DNA of 6,783 nt, taken from contig JAGVEU010000102.1 of NCBI GenBank assembly GCA_020057985.1, positions 1-6,783 on the forward strand, given 5' to 3'. The notes beneath the pieces are model-generated. The model ran no database searches, was not told the DNA's origin, and saw nothing but the letters and a program-made list of their open reading frames with translations. The position numbers and the translations under genes are program-made. This document shows, piece after piece, positions 1 to 5,995 of this stretch. The stretch comes from Calditrichota bacterium (GTDB lineage Bacteria; Electryoneota; RPQS01). The first letter of the stretch is position 1; each line of letters begins with the position of its first letter.

Positions 1-566
1 ACCAAGAGTGGGTGGTGAATTGGACGGGCCAACAAAGGCCAGTGAAGAAATCCGTCGCCTACCACTACTTCTAATCGTTCGCCCTCCCGCTTTTGCTCAT
101 AATGCAAATCAAATAGTTCTTTATAGAGCCGATTCGCCATGCGAGCCTCTTGCTCGTTTGCAGCCCACTCCTGCCAAGCCACTTTCCAATTTTGCAGGTC
201 ACTTTGTCTGCGCAGATCAGACTCGAATCGGACCGACGATCTCTGGCCTGAAGCATCTTCAACTTCGACCGTGGTTTTCACACTAATACTATCGGCGGAA
301 GGATTCTCCCAACCGGATTCAAGCCACGTTACGATCGATGAAGGCGGCGGCGGTGGTTGGGTTAGTTCAGGGCGTCTGACCCTGAGCACATAATCAAAAT
401 TGTCAGCGGTGTAGTCGCCAATTACAACAGCCGAGTGCTTTGGAAGCTGGCTCATAAACCACTTACGTGAGTACTCCGACATTAAGCTCGCCGGGCGATT
501 GCGCAATTCGTTGTATGCCTTGATGAACTTAAAGAGGCTCTTCGCCAGTTCGTTAGGGGTTGGCAT
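1..566 (-). CDS. N-terminal part of a large protein, possibly superfamily I helicase/AAA type (partial at left edge)
   Basis: An uninterrupted minus-strand frame of 188 codons runs from ATG at 566-564 to the left edge, and I found no in-frame stop by reading every triplet. The protein begins MPTPNELAKSLFKFIKAYNE. It contains DYVLRVRRPEL (about residues 57-67) followed by a run of five prolines, an acidic/charged stretch, and LYKELFDLHYEQKREGERLEVVVGDG followed by an RPIHHPLL motif at the edge. The charged helical middle and the RPI-HPLL phrase resemble, from memory, the N-terminal region of very large bacterial superfamily I DNA/RNA helicase-like proteins, before the ATPase motifs. No Walker motif lies inside the window, so this naming is tentative. 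No convincing Shine-Dalgarno site precedes the ATG. The open frame itself is well supported. Confidence 0.7.
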   Translation of the reverse strand, partial: MPTPNELAKSLFKFIKAYNELRNRPASLMSEYSRKWFMSQLPKHSAVVIGDYTADNFDYVLRVRRPELTQPPPPPSSIVTWLESGWENPSADSISVKTTVEVEDASGQRSSVRFESDLRRQSDLQNWKVAWQEWAANEQEARMANRLYKELFDLHYEQKREGERLEVVVGDGFLHWPLLARPIHHPLL

Positions 567-598
567 GTGTTTTTGTATGATATCTTGTAATGTTAGTC

Positions 599-816
599 GG
601 AGCGCATATCCATGCGGCACTACAAAGACGGAAAAATGAAAATTGAGAAATGAAAATTAAAAAGAAGATTCCGGCGGGGTGAGGACCTGTCCTGACAACG
701 GAAGGAACACCACCGCTCGGCGGAAAGAGCGGGGCACGTGGAGACACATGCCGCCGCGAAGAAGAGCGCGTGTCCAGCGGCGCTACCATGATGAGGGCGA
801 TGCAATCGGCCCCTAC
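599..816 (-). repeat. Cluster of REP-like GTAG-headed hairpins
   Basis: On the minus strand three GTAG tetranucleotides each lead into an inverted repeat. At 623-599, GTAG is followed after three bases by CGCAT-ATCC-type loop-ATGCG. At 786-752, GTAG runs directly into CGCCGC, with a 19-nt loop and GCGGCG. At 816-795, GTAG runs into GGGC-CGAT, loop TGC, ATCG-CCC. Between them lie the near-palindrome at 679-696 (AGGAC-CT-GTCCT core), CCGCTC/GAGCGG at 713-718/727-732 and GGCACGTG/CACATGCC at 733-740/745-752. GTAG followed by an imperfect palindrome is the described layout of REP sequences mobilised by RAYT transposases. No RAYT gene is present here. Membership of one family is inference. Confidence 0.45.
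634..658. repeat. Short A-rich direct repeat, 14-bp period
   Basis: AAATGAAAATT occurs at 634-644 and again at 648-658, separated by GAG. It sits between a GTAG-headed hairpin and the GC-rich hairpin block, in non-coding sequence. It could be an upstream A-tract or simple slippage; no function is evident. Confidence 0.5.
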
Positions 817-1106
817 GACATCAAATCATGGATACACTAATTTACCACATCTTTATGACTTTGGCAATAGAAAATAAGAGGAGGCAGTCTGCATAAGTCT
901 CCTCTTAAGGTATGCCTCCGCCTCCTGAAAATGAGAGACATGCCTCTCCCAAGCGAAAGAAATTTTTGCAAGTTCATGTATCAACTGCACATGCGATCAA
1001 GTACAATATTCATAGGGATTTACGCATTAGGTTATTATTAATATTGCATTTAGCACTTGAAACATTGGGCAAGTTGGCTCGTTCAAATAAGTAGAGCGGC
1101 GCAGAG
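817..1106. other. AT-rich non-coding stretch without a recognisable gene
   Basis: Neither strand has a credible gene here. The only open frame of note (912-1094, plus, 60 codons) has no good ribosome site and a low-information sequence. Besides the terminator-like hairpin at 875-907 there is a small inverted repeat GAGAG-acatgc-CTCTC at 933-948, and ATGCCTC occurs twice (912-918 and 940-946). The rest shows nothing I can interpret. Confidence 0.5.
875..907 (-). terminator. Possible rho-independent terminator (minus strand)
   Basis: A perfect 9-bp inverted repeat (TAAGAGGAG at 875-883, CTCCTCTTA at 899-907) encloses a 15-nt loop. Read on the minus strand, the 3' arm continues into TTTTCTATT, giving a short U-rich tail; the plus strand lacks such a tail. 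It lies about 256 nt beyond the DUF35 stop and could end read-through from that operon. The moderate stem and long loop make it a weak call. Confidence 0.4.
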
Positions 1107-1140
1107 CAACAAGAGCGACCTATGAAGACCGCTCTTATTG
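1107..1140 (-). terminator. Inverted repeat just after the DUF35 gene, possible operon terminator
   Basis: An 11-bp stem with one mismatch is formed by CAACAAGAGCG (1107-1117) and CGCTCTTATTG (1130-1140) around a 12-nt loop. It begins 23 nt after the stop of the last gene of the operon, where a terminator or 3'-end stabilising structure is expected. There is no U tract on either strand, so rho-independent termination is uncertain. Confidence 0.4.
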
Positions 1141-1162
1141 AAACACGTCCTCGTGAAAAGTG

Positions 1163-1558
1163 CTATTCTGGCACGACCTTGTACCCATACAGATGAATGC
1201 CCTCGTGGCCGTCATCGTTGATCTTTCGGAACTCGACTCGGACTTTCATCCCGATCTTTACGTTTTCCACGGGAATGTCGGTGATCTGAGTTGTGATGCG
1301 GCCACCGCCTTTGAGTTCAATAATGCCGATGGCGTATGGGCTTTGCTTTTCAAAGCCTGAGGGAGCTACCCGAATAATCGTAAAGGTGAGCAGTTCGCCT
1401 GTGTATTCGAGCTTGACCGGTTTGAAGCGGCGATTGCCATTGCCCGGTTCCACCAGACGCGGCGGGAAAAAGACCTTGCCTGTGCTGAGGGATTTGCCGG
1501 CCTCACCGCGATAACGCTGCGGCATTTCGCGCCAATAGCGTGCTGTTATTCCTGACAT
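1163..1558 (-). CDS. DUF35 OB-fold protein, scaffold of thiolase/HMG-CoA synthase, zinc ribbon degenerate
   Basis: A 131-residue protein of normal length for the DUF35 (rubredoxin-like zinc ribbon plus OB-fold) family. In archaea this protein bridges acetoacetyl-CoA thiolase and HMG-CoA synthase and helps hold the shared CoA intermediate. The N-terminal helix (YWREMPQRY, residues 8-16) and the VFFPPR motif (29-34) are retained. The OB-fold follows, with LLTFTIIRVAPSGFE (56-70), PYAIGIIEL (74-82) and VKIGMKVRVEFRKI (100-113), and the protein ends YGYKVVP. Aligned without gaps to the usual Q-R-Y...CxxC...FPPR...CxxC pattern, the four zinc cysteines are replaced by S23, T26, E37 and N40, and the protein has no cysteine at all. 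ATG at 1558 is chosen because AAGGA lies 9 nt upstream. It is the last gene of the operon, 46 nt after the thiolase. Confidence 0.9.
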   Translation of the reverse strand: MSGITARYWREMPQRYRGEAGKSLSTGKVFFPPRLVEPGNGNRRFKPVKLEYTGELLTFTIIRVAPSGFEKQSPYAIGIIELKGGGRITTQITDIPVENVKIGMKVRVEFRKINDDGHEGIHLYGYKVVPE

Positions 1559-1567
1559 ATTGTATGT

Positions 1568-1587
1568 TCCTTATGCTATTATAAGGA
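1568..1587 (-). promoter_or_regulatory. Hairpin sequestering the DUF35 ribosome binding site
   Basis: On the minus strand TCCTTAT (1587-1581), a 6-nt loop and ATAAGGA (1574-1568) form a perfect 7-bp stem. The 3' arm holds the AAGGA Shine-Dalgarno of the DUF35 gene, so folding would hide it. Ribosomes finishing the thiolase gene at 1605 could disturb the fold, which suggests translational coupling. The pairing is visible; the regulatory role is inference. Confidence 0.45.
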
Positions 1588-1608
1588 CACAGCAAGCTGT
1601 GTCGCTAC
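1586..1608 (-). repeat. REP-like GTAG hairpin overlapping the thiolase stop codon
   Basis: On the minus strand GTAG (1608-1605) leads into GACACAGC, a TT loop and GCTGTGTC (stem arms 1603-1596 and 1593-1586), a perfect 8-bp palindrome. The TAG inside GTAG is the stop codon of the thiolase gene. The GTAG-plus-palindrome layout matches the hairpins at 599-816. The element shares two bases with the DUF35 RBS hairpin, so the two stems compete at their junction. Confidence 0.5.
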
Positions 1609-2777
1609 AGTGATTTGAGAATGTGAACGATGGTGGAGCCGCCGGAGCCGCCCATGTTTTGGGCCAGTCCGACGCGCGGATCTTTCAGTTGTCTCTTCCC
1701 CGCTTCGCCGCGAAGTTGCTCCGTGAGTTCGACGATCTGAGCAATACCTGTTGCGCCAACCGGATGACCCTTAGATTTTAGACCACCGGATGTATTGATG
1801 GGCATCTTGCCATCTAACGCTGTAACTCCGGATGCAGCCGCTTCGCCACCCTTGCCGGGTTTGAAAAATCCCAGCGCTTCGGTCACGCAGATCTCTGCAA
1901 TCGTGAAACAGTCATGGACTTCGGCAAGATCTATGTCTTTCGGAAAGACGTTGGCCATTTTGTAAGCCTGCTGCGCTGCGATTTCGGTTGCCTTCAGATA
2001 GGTGAAATCTTCGCGGTCATGCAGAGCGATGGTGTCTGTTGCCGCTCCGGTTCCAATAACCTCAATAATCTTGTGCTTGCGGAATTTCTTCTTTGCGATT
2101 TCAACCGGACAAAGAATGACAGAGGCAGCTCCGTCCGTAATCGGCGAGCAGTCAAACAAGCGCAGTGGATCGGCCACCATCGTCGCGTTCTTCACCGCAT
2201 CAAGGGTGAGCTTCATGTGATACTGCGCATTGGGATTCAACAGACCGTTGTCATGATTCTTGACAGCAACGTGGGCAAGCTGATCGCGGAACTTGTCGTA
2301 ACTGATTCTGTACTTTTTCTGATAAGCGTTCGCGATCATCGCATAAAGTCCGGGGAAAGTCGCGCCGTTATAACCTTCCCACTCCTGATCGGCAGCAGTT
2401 GCCAGAGCATAGGTTGCTCCGCCGCCGTCCACATCCAGCATTTTTTCCACACCGCCAGCCAGCACAATGTCATGCAAGCCGAGAGCAACATCCATCCAAG
2501 CAGTACGAAACGCAAGTCCACCTGAAGCACAAGCGGACTCGACTCGCGCCGCCGGAATCGGACATTGGCCCAGATAATCGGCGAGCAGACTGGCCAAATG
2601 CTCCTGCCCGACAAAAAGCCCCGGAGCCATGCAACCAACGTAGAGAGCATCAATCTTGCTGACGTCCGCGTCGTCCATGGCCTTGAGGGCTGCTTCGACA
2701 AATATGTCACGGAGTGATTTTTCCCAGAGTTCACCCCACTTGTTAACACCAACTCCCACTACTGCAACTTCACGCAT
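1605..2777 (-). CDS. Acetyl-CoA acetyltransferase (thiolase), archaeal/SCP-x-like type
   Basis: A 390-residue thiolase of full family length, expected to condense two acetyl-CoA to acetoacetyl-CoA in the cytoplasm. The nucleophilic cysteine is C83 in VESACASGG. The active-site histidines are H288 in [10 protein letters not shown] and H338 in the GHPVGATG motif, and the C-terminal glycine loop is NMGGSGGS (374-381). That last loop lacks the second catalytic cysteine of classical biosynthetic thiolases, as is usual in the SCP-x/archaeal branch. ATG at 2777 has AGGAG 8 nt upstream and starts 23 nt after the HMG-CoA synthase stop, so the two genes are cotranscribed. Its stop codon lies in a GTAG-headed palindrome. 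Specificity for acetoacetyl-CoA is inferred from the neighbours; other SCP-x-like thiolases act on longer or branched acyl-CoAs. Confidence 0.93.
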   Translation of the reverse strand: MREVAVVGVGVNKWGELWEKSLRDIFVEAALKAMDDADVSKIDALYVGCMAPGLFVGQEHLASLLADYLGQCPIPAARVESACASGGLAFRTAWMDVALGLHDIVLAGGVEKMLDVDGGGATYALATAADQEWEGYNGATFPGLYAMIANAYQKKYRISYDKFRDQLAHVAVKNHDNGLLNPNAQYHMKLTLDAVKNATMVADPLRLFDCSPITDGAASVILCPVEIAKKKFRKHKIIEVIGTGAATDTIALHDREDFTYLKATEIAAQQAYKMANVFPKDIDLAEVHDCFTIAEICVTEALGFFKPGKGGEAAASGVTALDGKMPINTSGGLKSKGHPVGATGIAQIVELTEQLRGEAGKRQLKDPRVGLAQNMGGSGGSTIVHILKSL

Positions 2778-2800
2778 TGTAATTTCTCCTGTCGTTGAGG

Positions 2801-3862
2801 TTAACCTGCTGTCCTGATCTTGCCGCGGAACTTGGCATAGGTTCCATAGTCAAGATAGAATTTGTTCTCGTGAAGCTGCGGATGAGTCTGCGGAGCAAGT
2901 TTTGCTTTGCCCTTGATTGCATCGGTCACCGTGTAAACAAAACCATCCGATCCCGCGCCGCTGCCGTAACTCACCATGAAGATTTTGTCGCCTGGCTTTG
3001 CCACATCGAGAATAGCGGTCAATCCCATCGGCGAGGCTCCCGAATATGTATTTCCCAGCCATGGAGTCAACAAACCGGTCTCGTATTGCTTCTTTGTAAA
3101 ACCGCACATTTCGGCCACACGACACGGAAACTTGCCGTTGGGTTGATGAAACACACAGAAGCGGAAGTCCTGCGGTTTCATGCCGGAGGCTTCAAACAGC
3201 ATTTTCGCGCAACCAAGCGAAGTCCTGAAATAGGCCGGATCGCCGGTGAATCGTCCGCCGTGCGATGGATAGTGAGCATTTTCGCGCCGCCAGAAGTCGG
3301 GCGTGTCGGTCATGAAACTTGTCGTATAGTCCACTGTGGCGAGAACGTTCTTCGCGCCAAACAGAAATGCGGCGGCTCCGGCGGACGCGGAATATTCAAG
3401 CGCATCGCCGGGTGCGCCTTGAGATGTATCTGCGCCAATGCCGAGTCCGTACTTGATGAGCCCGGCTTTGACCAAACCATAGCTCACGAACATGCCTTCC
3501 GATCCCGCTTTGCAGGCGAATTCCATATCGGCACAATGAATCGCGGGGGTCGCTCCGATGGCCTCAGCAACGGTTGTTCCCGTGGGCTTAACCGCGTAAG
3601 GATGAGATTCGGAGCCTACGTAGACTGCTCCAATGTCTATCGGATTAATTCCAGCGCGAACAATTGCCCGCCGCGCCGCTTCAACCGACATAGTGATCAC
3701 ATCCTGATCCGGTGCAGGAACACTTTTTTCATAGAGCATCAGACCGCGCTTGTAGGCGACGGCATCCGCTCCCCAGACTTTGGCGATTTCTTCTAACTTG
3801 ATTCTGTAGCGAGGGATGTAGCTACCATAGCCGATGATCCCAACTTTCGGTTCTTTCGGCAT
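2801..3862 (-). CDS. mvaS: Hydroxymethylglutaryl-CoA synthase, archaeal type
   Basis: A 353-residue HMG-CoA synthase, which joins acetyl-CoA to acetoacetyl-CoA as the committed step toward mevalonate. The catalytic triad is clear: E85 in [13 protein letters not shown]117 in MEFACKAG and H239 in FHQPNGKFP. The spacings Glu-Cys 32 and Cys-His 122 equal those I know for the bacterial enzyme (E79, C111, H233). The glycine-rich C-terminal loop [10 protein letters not shown] (299-308) is present. Length and phrasing, and the company of thiolase and DUF35, fit the archaeal form rather than the longer eukaryotic one. It is the first gene of the operon; ATG at 3862 has GGAGG 4 nt upstream and a strong promoter 140 nt upstream. 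Whether the product feeds isoprenoid synthesis or another C-C bond-forming route cannot be told, because no other mevalonate gene is in view. Confidence 0.93.
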   Translation of the reverse strand: MPKEPKVGIIGYGSYIPRYRIKLEEIAKVWGADAVAYKRGLMLYEKSVPAPDQDVITMSVEAARRAIVRAGINPIDIGAVYVGSESHPYAVKPTGTTVAEAIGATPAIHCADMEFACKAGSEGMFVSYGLVKAGLIKYGLGIGADTSQGAPGDALEYSASAGAAAFLFGAKNVLATVDYTTSFMTDTPDFWRRENAHYPSHGGRFTGDPAYFRTSLGCAKMLFEASGMKPQDFRFCVFHQPNGKFPCRVAEMCGFTKKQYETGLLTPWLGNTYSGASPMGLTAILDVAKPGDKIFMVSYGSGAGSDGFVYTVTDAIKGKAKLAPQTHPQLHENKFYLDYGTYAKFRGKIRTAG

Positions 3863-3866
3863 TCGT

Positions 3867-3871
3867 CCTCC
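3867..3871 (-). promoter_or_regulatory. Shine-Dalgarno of the HMG-CoA synthase gene
   Basis: GGAGG on the minus strand at 3871-3867 is followed by ACGA and then ATG. This fixes the start of the first operon gene at 3862 and is a bacterial-style strong site. Confidence 0.8.
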
Positions 3872-3965
3872 AAACTAAGTGTGTATTTGATTCTGAAAAT
3901 ATTAGATAAACAGGAATGTTTCAGTAACTATTGAGTTTTTAAGAAGTAAGAAGCTCATCTGTCCA

Positions 3966-3999
3966 CGAGATTGGGCATCTCGCGAGGTCTGTAAACCTC
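3966..3999 (-). promoter_or_regulatory. Tandem hairpins in the operon leader
   Basis: Two adjacent stems start at about the expected transcription start: GAGGT/ACCTC (3999-3995 with 3988-3984, 6-nt loop) and CGAGAT/ATCTCG (3982-3977 with 3971-3966, 5-nt loop). A leader of about 130 nt follows before the start codon. The stems could protect the 5' end, serve as an attenuator or act as a repressor site. They are not followed by a U tract, so I do not call a terminator. Confidence 0.4.
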
Positions 4000-4000
4000 T

Positions 4001-4029
4001 ATAATAAGAAATTCTATGCTCTTTGTCAA
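4001..4029 (-). promoter_or_regulatory. Sigma70-type promoter of the HMG-CoA synthase/thiolase/DUF35 operon
   Basis: On the minus strand a perfect -35 TTGACA (4029-4024) is followed by a 17-nt spacer and TATTAT (4006-4001, five of six matches to TATAAT). Transcription would start near 3994, inside the gap after gatD and upstream of the first operon gene. This makes the operon independent of gatD although both lie on the same strand. Confidence 0.8.
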
Positions 4030-4056
4030 TGAGGGCATGTTGTCGTCATGGCCATA

Positions 4057-5454
4057 TCATCGCCGGTGCTTGAGAATAAACTGCTCAACTTCAGGAAGGC
4101 CGCCTTGCATGATGAGATACCCGTCAATCGGCTCGCGGTCGGTCAGTTCGCCACAGATGGGAGTGAGCATTAACTTCTTGACTTCTTCGTGGTCGTGAGT
4201 GTGGCCAAGCGCCCAACCGAGCTTGACATAGGCGGTTTCGGGGAGCATATTTCCGGCGGGAACTACTCCGAGATCCATGATGTCGCGACCTGTGTCATAG
4301 ACATACATTTGCACATAACCCCAGAGTGTCTCGACGGTCATGTAGACGTGCACACCGGCAGTGATGGCGCGCTTAACCGCCGGACAGAGTTCCTTGTTGA
4401 TGTGACCCAAACCGGTGCCGGCGATGACAATGCCCTTATAACCGTTGTCCACAAGCGCATCAATCAGATCAGGCTTCATGTTGGGATAGTAATAGAGAAT
4501 GGTCACGCGCTCATCGAAAACCGCATCGAGCCGCAGTTTGCGAGTAGGATCGCGGCGCACGTAGTCCTGCTTAATGATCCTGATTTCGCCCTGCCTGACC
4601 GTCGCCACTGGTGTGTCGGAGATGGTGCGAAACGTGGAACGGTAGGAGGAGTGCATCTTGCGGACGCGTGTCCCGCGATGGAGAAGATCGAATTGATCGG
4701 AAGTGGGGCCGAACATACAGACGAGGACTTCGGCAATGTCACCGTGTGCGGCAGCATAGGTTGCACCAATGAGATTCAGCGCGGCGTCAGAAGACGGACG
4801 ATCTGAGGAGCGCTGCGAGCCTACCATGATGATGGGCACAGGAGAATCCTGAACCATGAACGTGAGCGCAGCAGAAGTGTAATGCATGGTGTCTGTGCCA
4901 TGTCCGATGACTATGCCATCTGCGCCGCCTTCGATTTCCTCTTGAATAGCCTTAGCAGTTCCAAGCCATATTGCCGGAGTGACATTCTCTGAAAAAATTT
5001 GATAGATCTGCCGAGTCTTGAGGTTGGCAATGTCGCCAAGTTCAGGAACCGCTCCATAGAGTTCGCCGGGCGAAAATGCAGGAATGACCGCGCCGGTGCG
5101 ATAGTCGAGACGGCTGGCAATGGTTCCGCCGGTTCCGAGTAGTGTGACATTGGGCTTGGCGGGATCATAGGGAAACTCGCGCTCGGAAATTTTGTAGCTG
5201 ACTTCCTTACGACCGAGTTTGACAATTTCCTTGATTCCATCTACGTGAATGCCAATGTTGTAGCCGGTATGCATCTTCAAGACGATATGAAAGGGATTGT
5301 CCGTTTCAGTGCGCGGCAGAATCAAACCCTCAATATCACCGTCAGCAGAGCATACACGCACTTCAGACCAGACGCGCACATGATTGCTCTTCAGTACGCT
5401 CAGGGCAGGATCGCGGTAACCGAGGTAATTTTGCTGAGATTCTGCTGTTGACAT
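4057..5454 (-). CDS. gatD: Glutamyl-tRNA(Gln) amidotransferase subunit D (archaeal-type GatD)
   Basis: A 465-residue protein with an N-terminal beta-rich domain (about 1-100), an L-asparaginase-like catalytic domain and a C-terminal tail. That is the GatD architecture; plain asparaginases are about 330 residues and lack the N-terminal domain. Catalytic residues are T111 in GTGGTIAS, T187 and D188 in HGTDT, and K266 in RVRKMHSS. QRSSDRPSSDA (214-224) and the VYDTGRDIMDLGV...NMLPETAYVKLGWALGHT region (385-419) are strong GatD signatures. In archaea GatD hydrolyses glutamine and passes ammonia to GatE, which amidates Glu-tRNA(Gln). GatE is not in the window. ATG at 5454 is the first in frame after the upstream repeats; the only Shine-Dalgarno-like sequence lies about 16 nt upstream within a hairpin. 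A stand-alone asparaginase role remains possible if GatE is missing from the genome. Confidence 0.9.
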   Translation of the reverse strand: MSTAESQQNYLGYRDPALSVLKSNHVRVWSEVRVCSADGDIEGLILPRTETDNPFHIVLKMHTGYNIGIHVDGIKEIVKLGRKEVSYKISEREFPYDPAKPNVTLLGTGGTIASRLDYRTGAVIPAFSPGELYGAVPELGDIANLKTRQIYQIFSENVTPAIWLGTAKAIQEEIEGGADGIVIGHGTDTMHYTSAALTFMVQDSPVPIIMVGSQRSSDRPSSDAALNLIGATYAAAHGDIAEVLVCMFGPTSDQFDLLHRGTRVRKMHSSYRSTFRTISDTPVATVRQGEIRIIKQDYVRRDPTRKLRLDAVFDERVTILYYYPNMKPDLIDALVDNGYKGIVIAGTGLGHINKELCPAVKRAITAGVHVYMTVETLWGYVQMYVYDTGRDIMDLGVVPAGNMLPETAYVKLGWALGHTHDHEEVKKLMLTPICGELTDREPIDGYLIMQGGLPEVEQFILKHRR

Positions 5455-5460
5455 TTTCGG

Positions 5461-5475
5461 AAGGAATTCTTCCTT
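5461..5475 (-). promoter_or_regulatory. Hairpin containing the gatD Shine-Dalgarno-like sequence
   Basis: AAGGAA (5475-5470 on the minus strand), a 3-nt loop and TTCCTT (5466-5461) form a perfect 6-bp stem 6 nt upstream of the gatD ATG. The arm carrying AAGGA is unusually far from the start (about 16 nt) and would be hidden when folded. The fold is seen; the effect on translation is a guess. Confidence 0.35.
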
Positions 5476-5498
5476 TTATGGTTTGAAGTTGCTCACTG

Positions 5499-5624
5499 AC
5501 CCCCTTAATCCCCCTACTGAAGTAGGGGGAGACCGGATTTGCTCTTCATTCTCCCCCGCTTCAGCAGGCGGAGATCGAATTGCGACTTATTCTCCCCCTA
5601 CTTCAGTAGGGAGATTAAGGGGGT
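5499..5624. repeat. Three-hairpin palindromic repeat module on the 3' side of the DUF559 gene
   Basis: Unit A (5499-5532) is the tail ACCCCCTTAAT plus a near-perfect hairpin, CCCCCTACT-GA-AGTAGGGGG, then AGA. Unit C (5591-5624) is its inverted copy, missing two G of the stem and ending ATTAAGGGGGT. Between them unit B (5551-5574) is a hairpin of the same design (CTCCCCCGCTTCAGCAGGCGGAGA) without a tail. The tails therefore point outward and the whole module is a 126-bp inverted repeat. Unit C overlaps the last codons of the DUF559 gene. The irregular, palindromic arrangement is that of a small dispersed or mobile element rather than a CRISPR. Confidence 0.85.
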
Positions 5625-5991
5625 TCGTGTGTTTAGAAATGATCTCGAGGACACCAGAGAGATCACATAGAACTTGAGTATTTGTGAAACGCAGGATTGA
5701 GCAGCCCTCCGATTCAAGATATTCGGTTCGCAGTTTATCGCGCTCGATTTGCACGGGGTCACAGTGAGTATCGCCATCCACCTCAATGACCAGCTTGCTC
5801 GCAAATGAAAAGAAGTCGGCTATGTATGGACCAAGAGGATGTTGTCGGAGGAAGCGCACGCCCTGTTGTTTGCCTCGCAGAACGCGCCATAGAATCTGCT
5901 CAGCTTTAGTCAGATCATTGCGCAACTCGCGGGCACGCTGCCAGTTTTCGCGTGGAATTTTCTTGAATCGAGGCATGATGTTCTCTGTCAC
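5587..5991 (-). CDS. DUF559 family nuclease-like protein (Vsr/PD-(D/E)XK fold)
   Basis: A 134-residue protein with the DUF559 pattern: LRNDLTKAEQILWRVLR (23-39), GVRFLRQHPLGPYIADFF (44-61) and KLVIEVDGDTH (66-76), then Y-L-E-x-x-G-x-x-I-L-R-F (91-102). D59 and E70/D72 are the likely metal-binding residues of a Vsr-like endonuclease fold. The family is common but its substrate is not established. The GTG start at 5991 is preferred because AAGGGGG from the adjoining repeat lies 5 nt upstream; an ATG five codons later (5976, MPRFKKIP) is the alternative. The last dozen codons (NPLNLPTEVGGE) are translated from repeat unit C, and the stop is in the module's spacer. The gene is thus bounded on both sides by the same repeat, which suggests a transferable unit. 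Confidence 0.85.
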   Translation of the reverse strand: MTENIMPRFKKIPRENWQRARELRNDLTKAEQILWRVLRGKQQGVRFLRQHPLGPYIADFFSFASKLVIEVDGDTHCDPVQIERDKLRTEYLESEGCSILRFTNTQVLCDLSGVLEIISKHTNPLNLPTEVGGE

Positions 5992-5995
5992 TCTT

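Noticed and set aside
912..1094. 60-codon plus-strand open frame
   Set aside because: No Shine-Dalgarno site, no recognisable domain, and it lies between terminator-like hairpins in AT-rich sequence.
1914..2525. Plus-strand open frame of 203 codons
   Set aside because: Antisense shadow of the thiolase gene, without a ribosome site or recognisable domain.
2795..3796. Long plus-strand open frame of 333 codons
   Set aside because: It lies antisense to the HMG-CoA synthase gene, whose catalytic residues and ribosome site are unmistakable; the translated plus-strand sequence is compositionally random.
3966..3999. Tandem hairpins as the gatD terminator
   Set aside because: They lie downstream of the strong promoter and have no U-rich tail, so a leader structure of the next operon is more likely.
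4189..4806. Plus-strand open frame of 205 codons
   Set aside because: Antisense shadow of gatD.
4057..5454. Plain bacterial L-asparaginase instead of GatD
   Set aside because: The extra N-terminal domain, the 465-residue length and the QRSSDRPSSDA and MLPETAYVKL signatures point to GatD.
5499..5624. Possible CRISPR array
   Set aside because: The units are palindromic, alternate in orientation, differ in length and are separated by only about 16-18 bp without regular spacers.
5483..5677. Plus-strand frame reading through the repeat units (PLNPPTEVGG, ASAGGD, TSVGRL)
   Set aside because: The repetitive peptide comes from translating palindromic repeats; it has no good start site and overlaps the end of the DUF559 gene.
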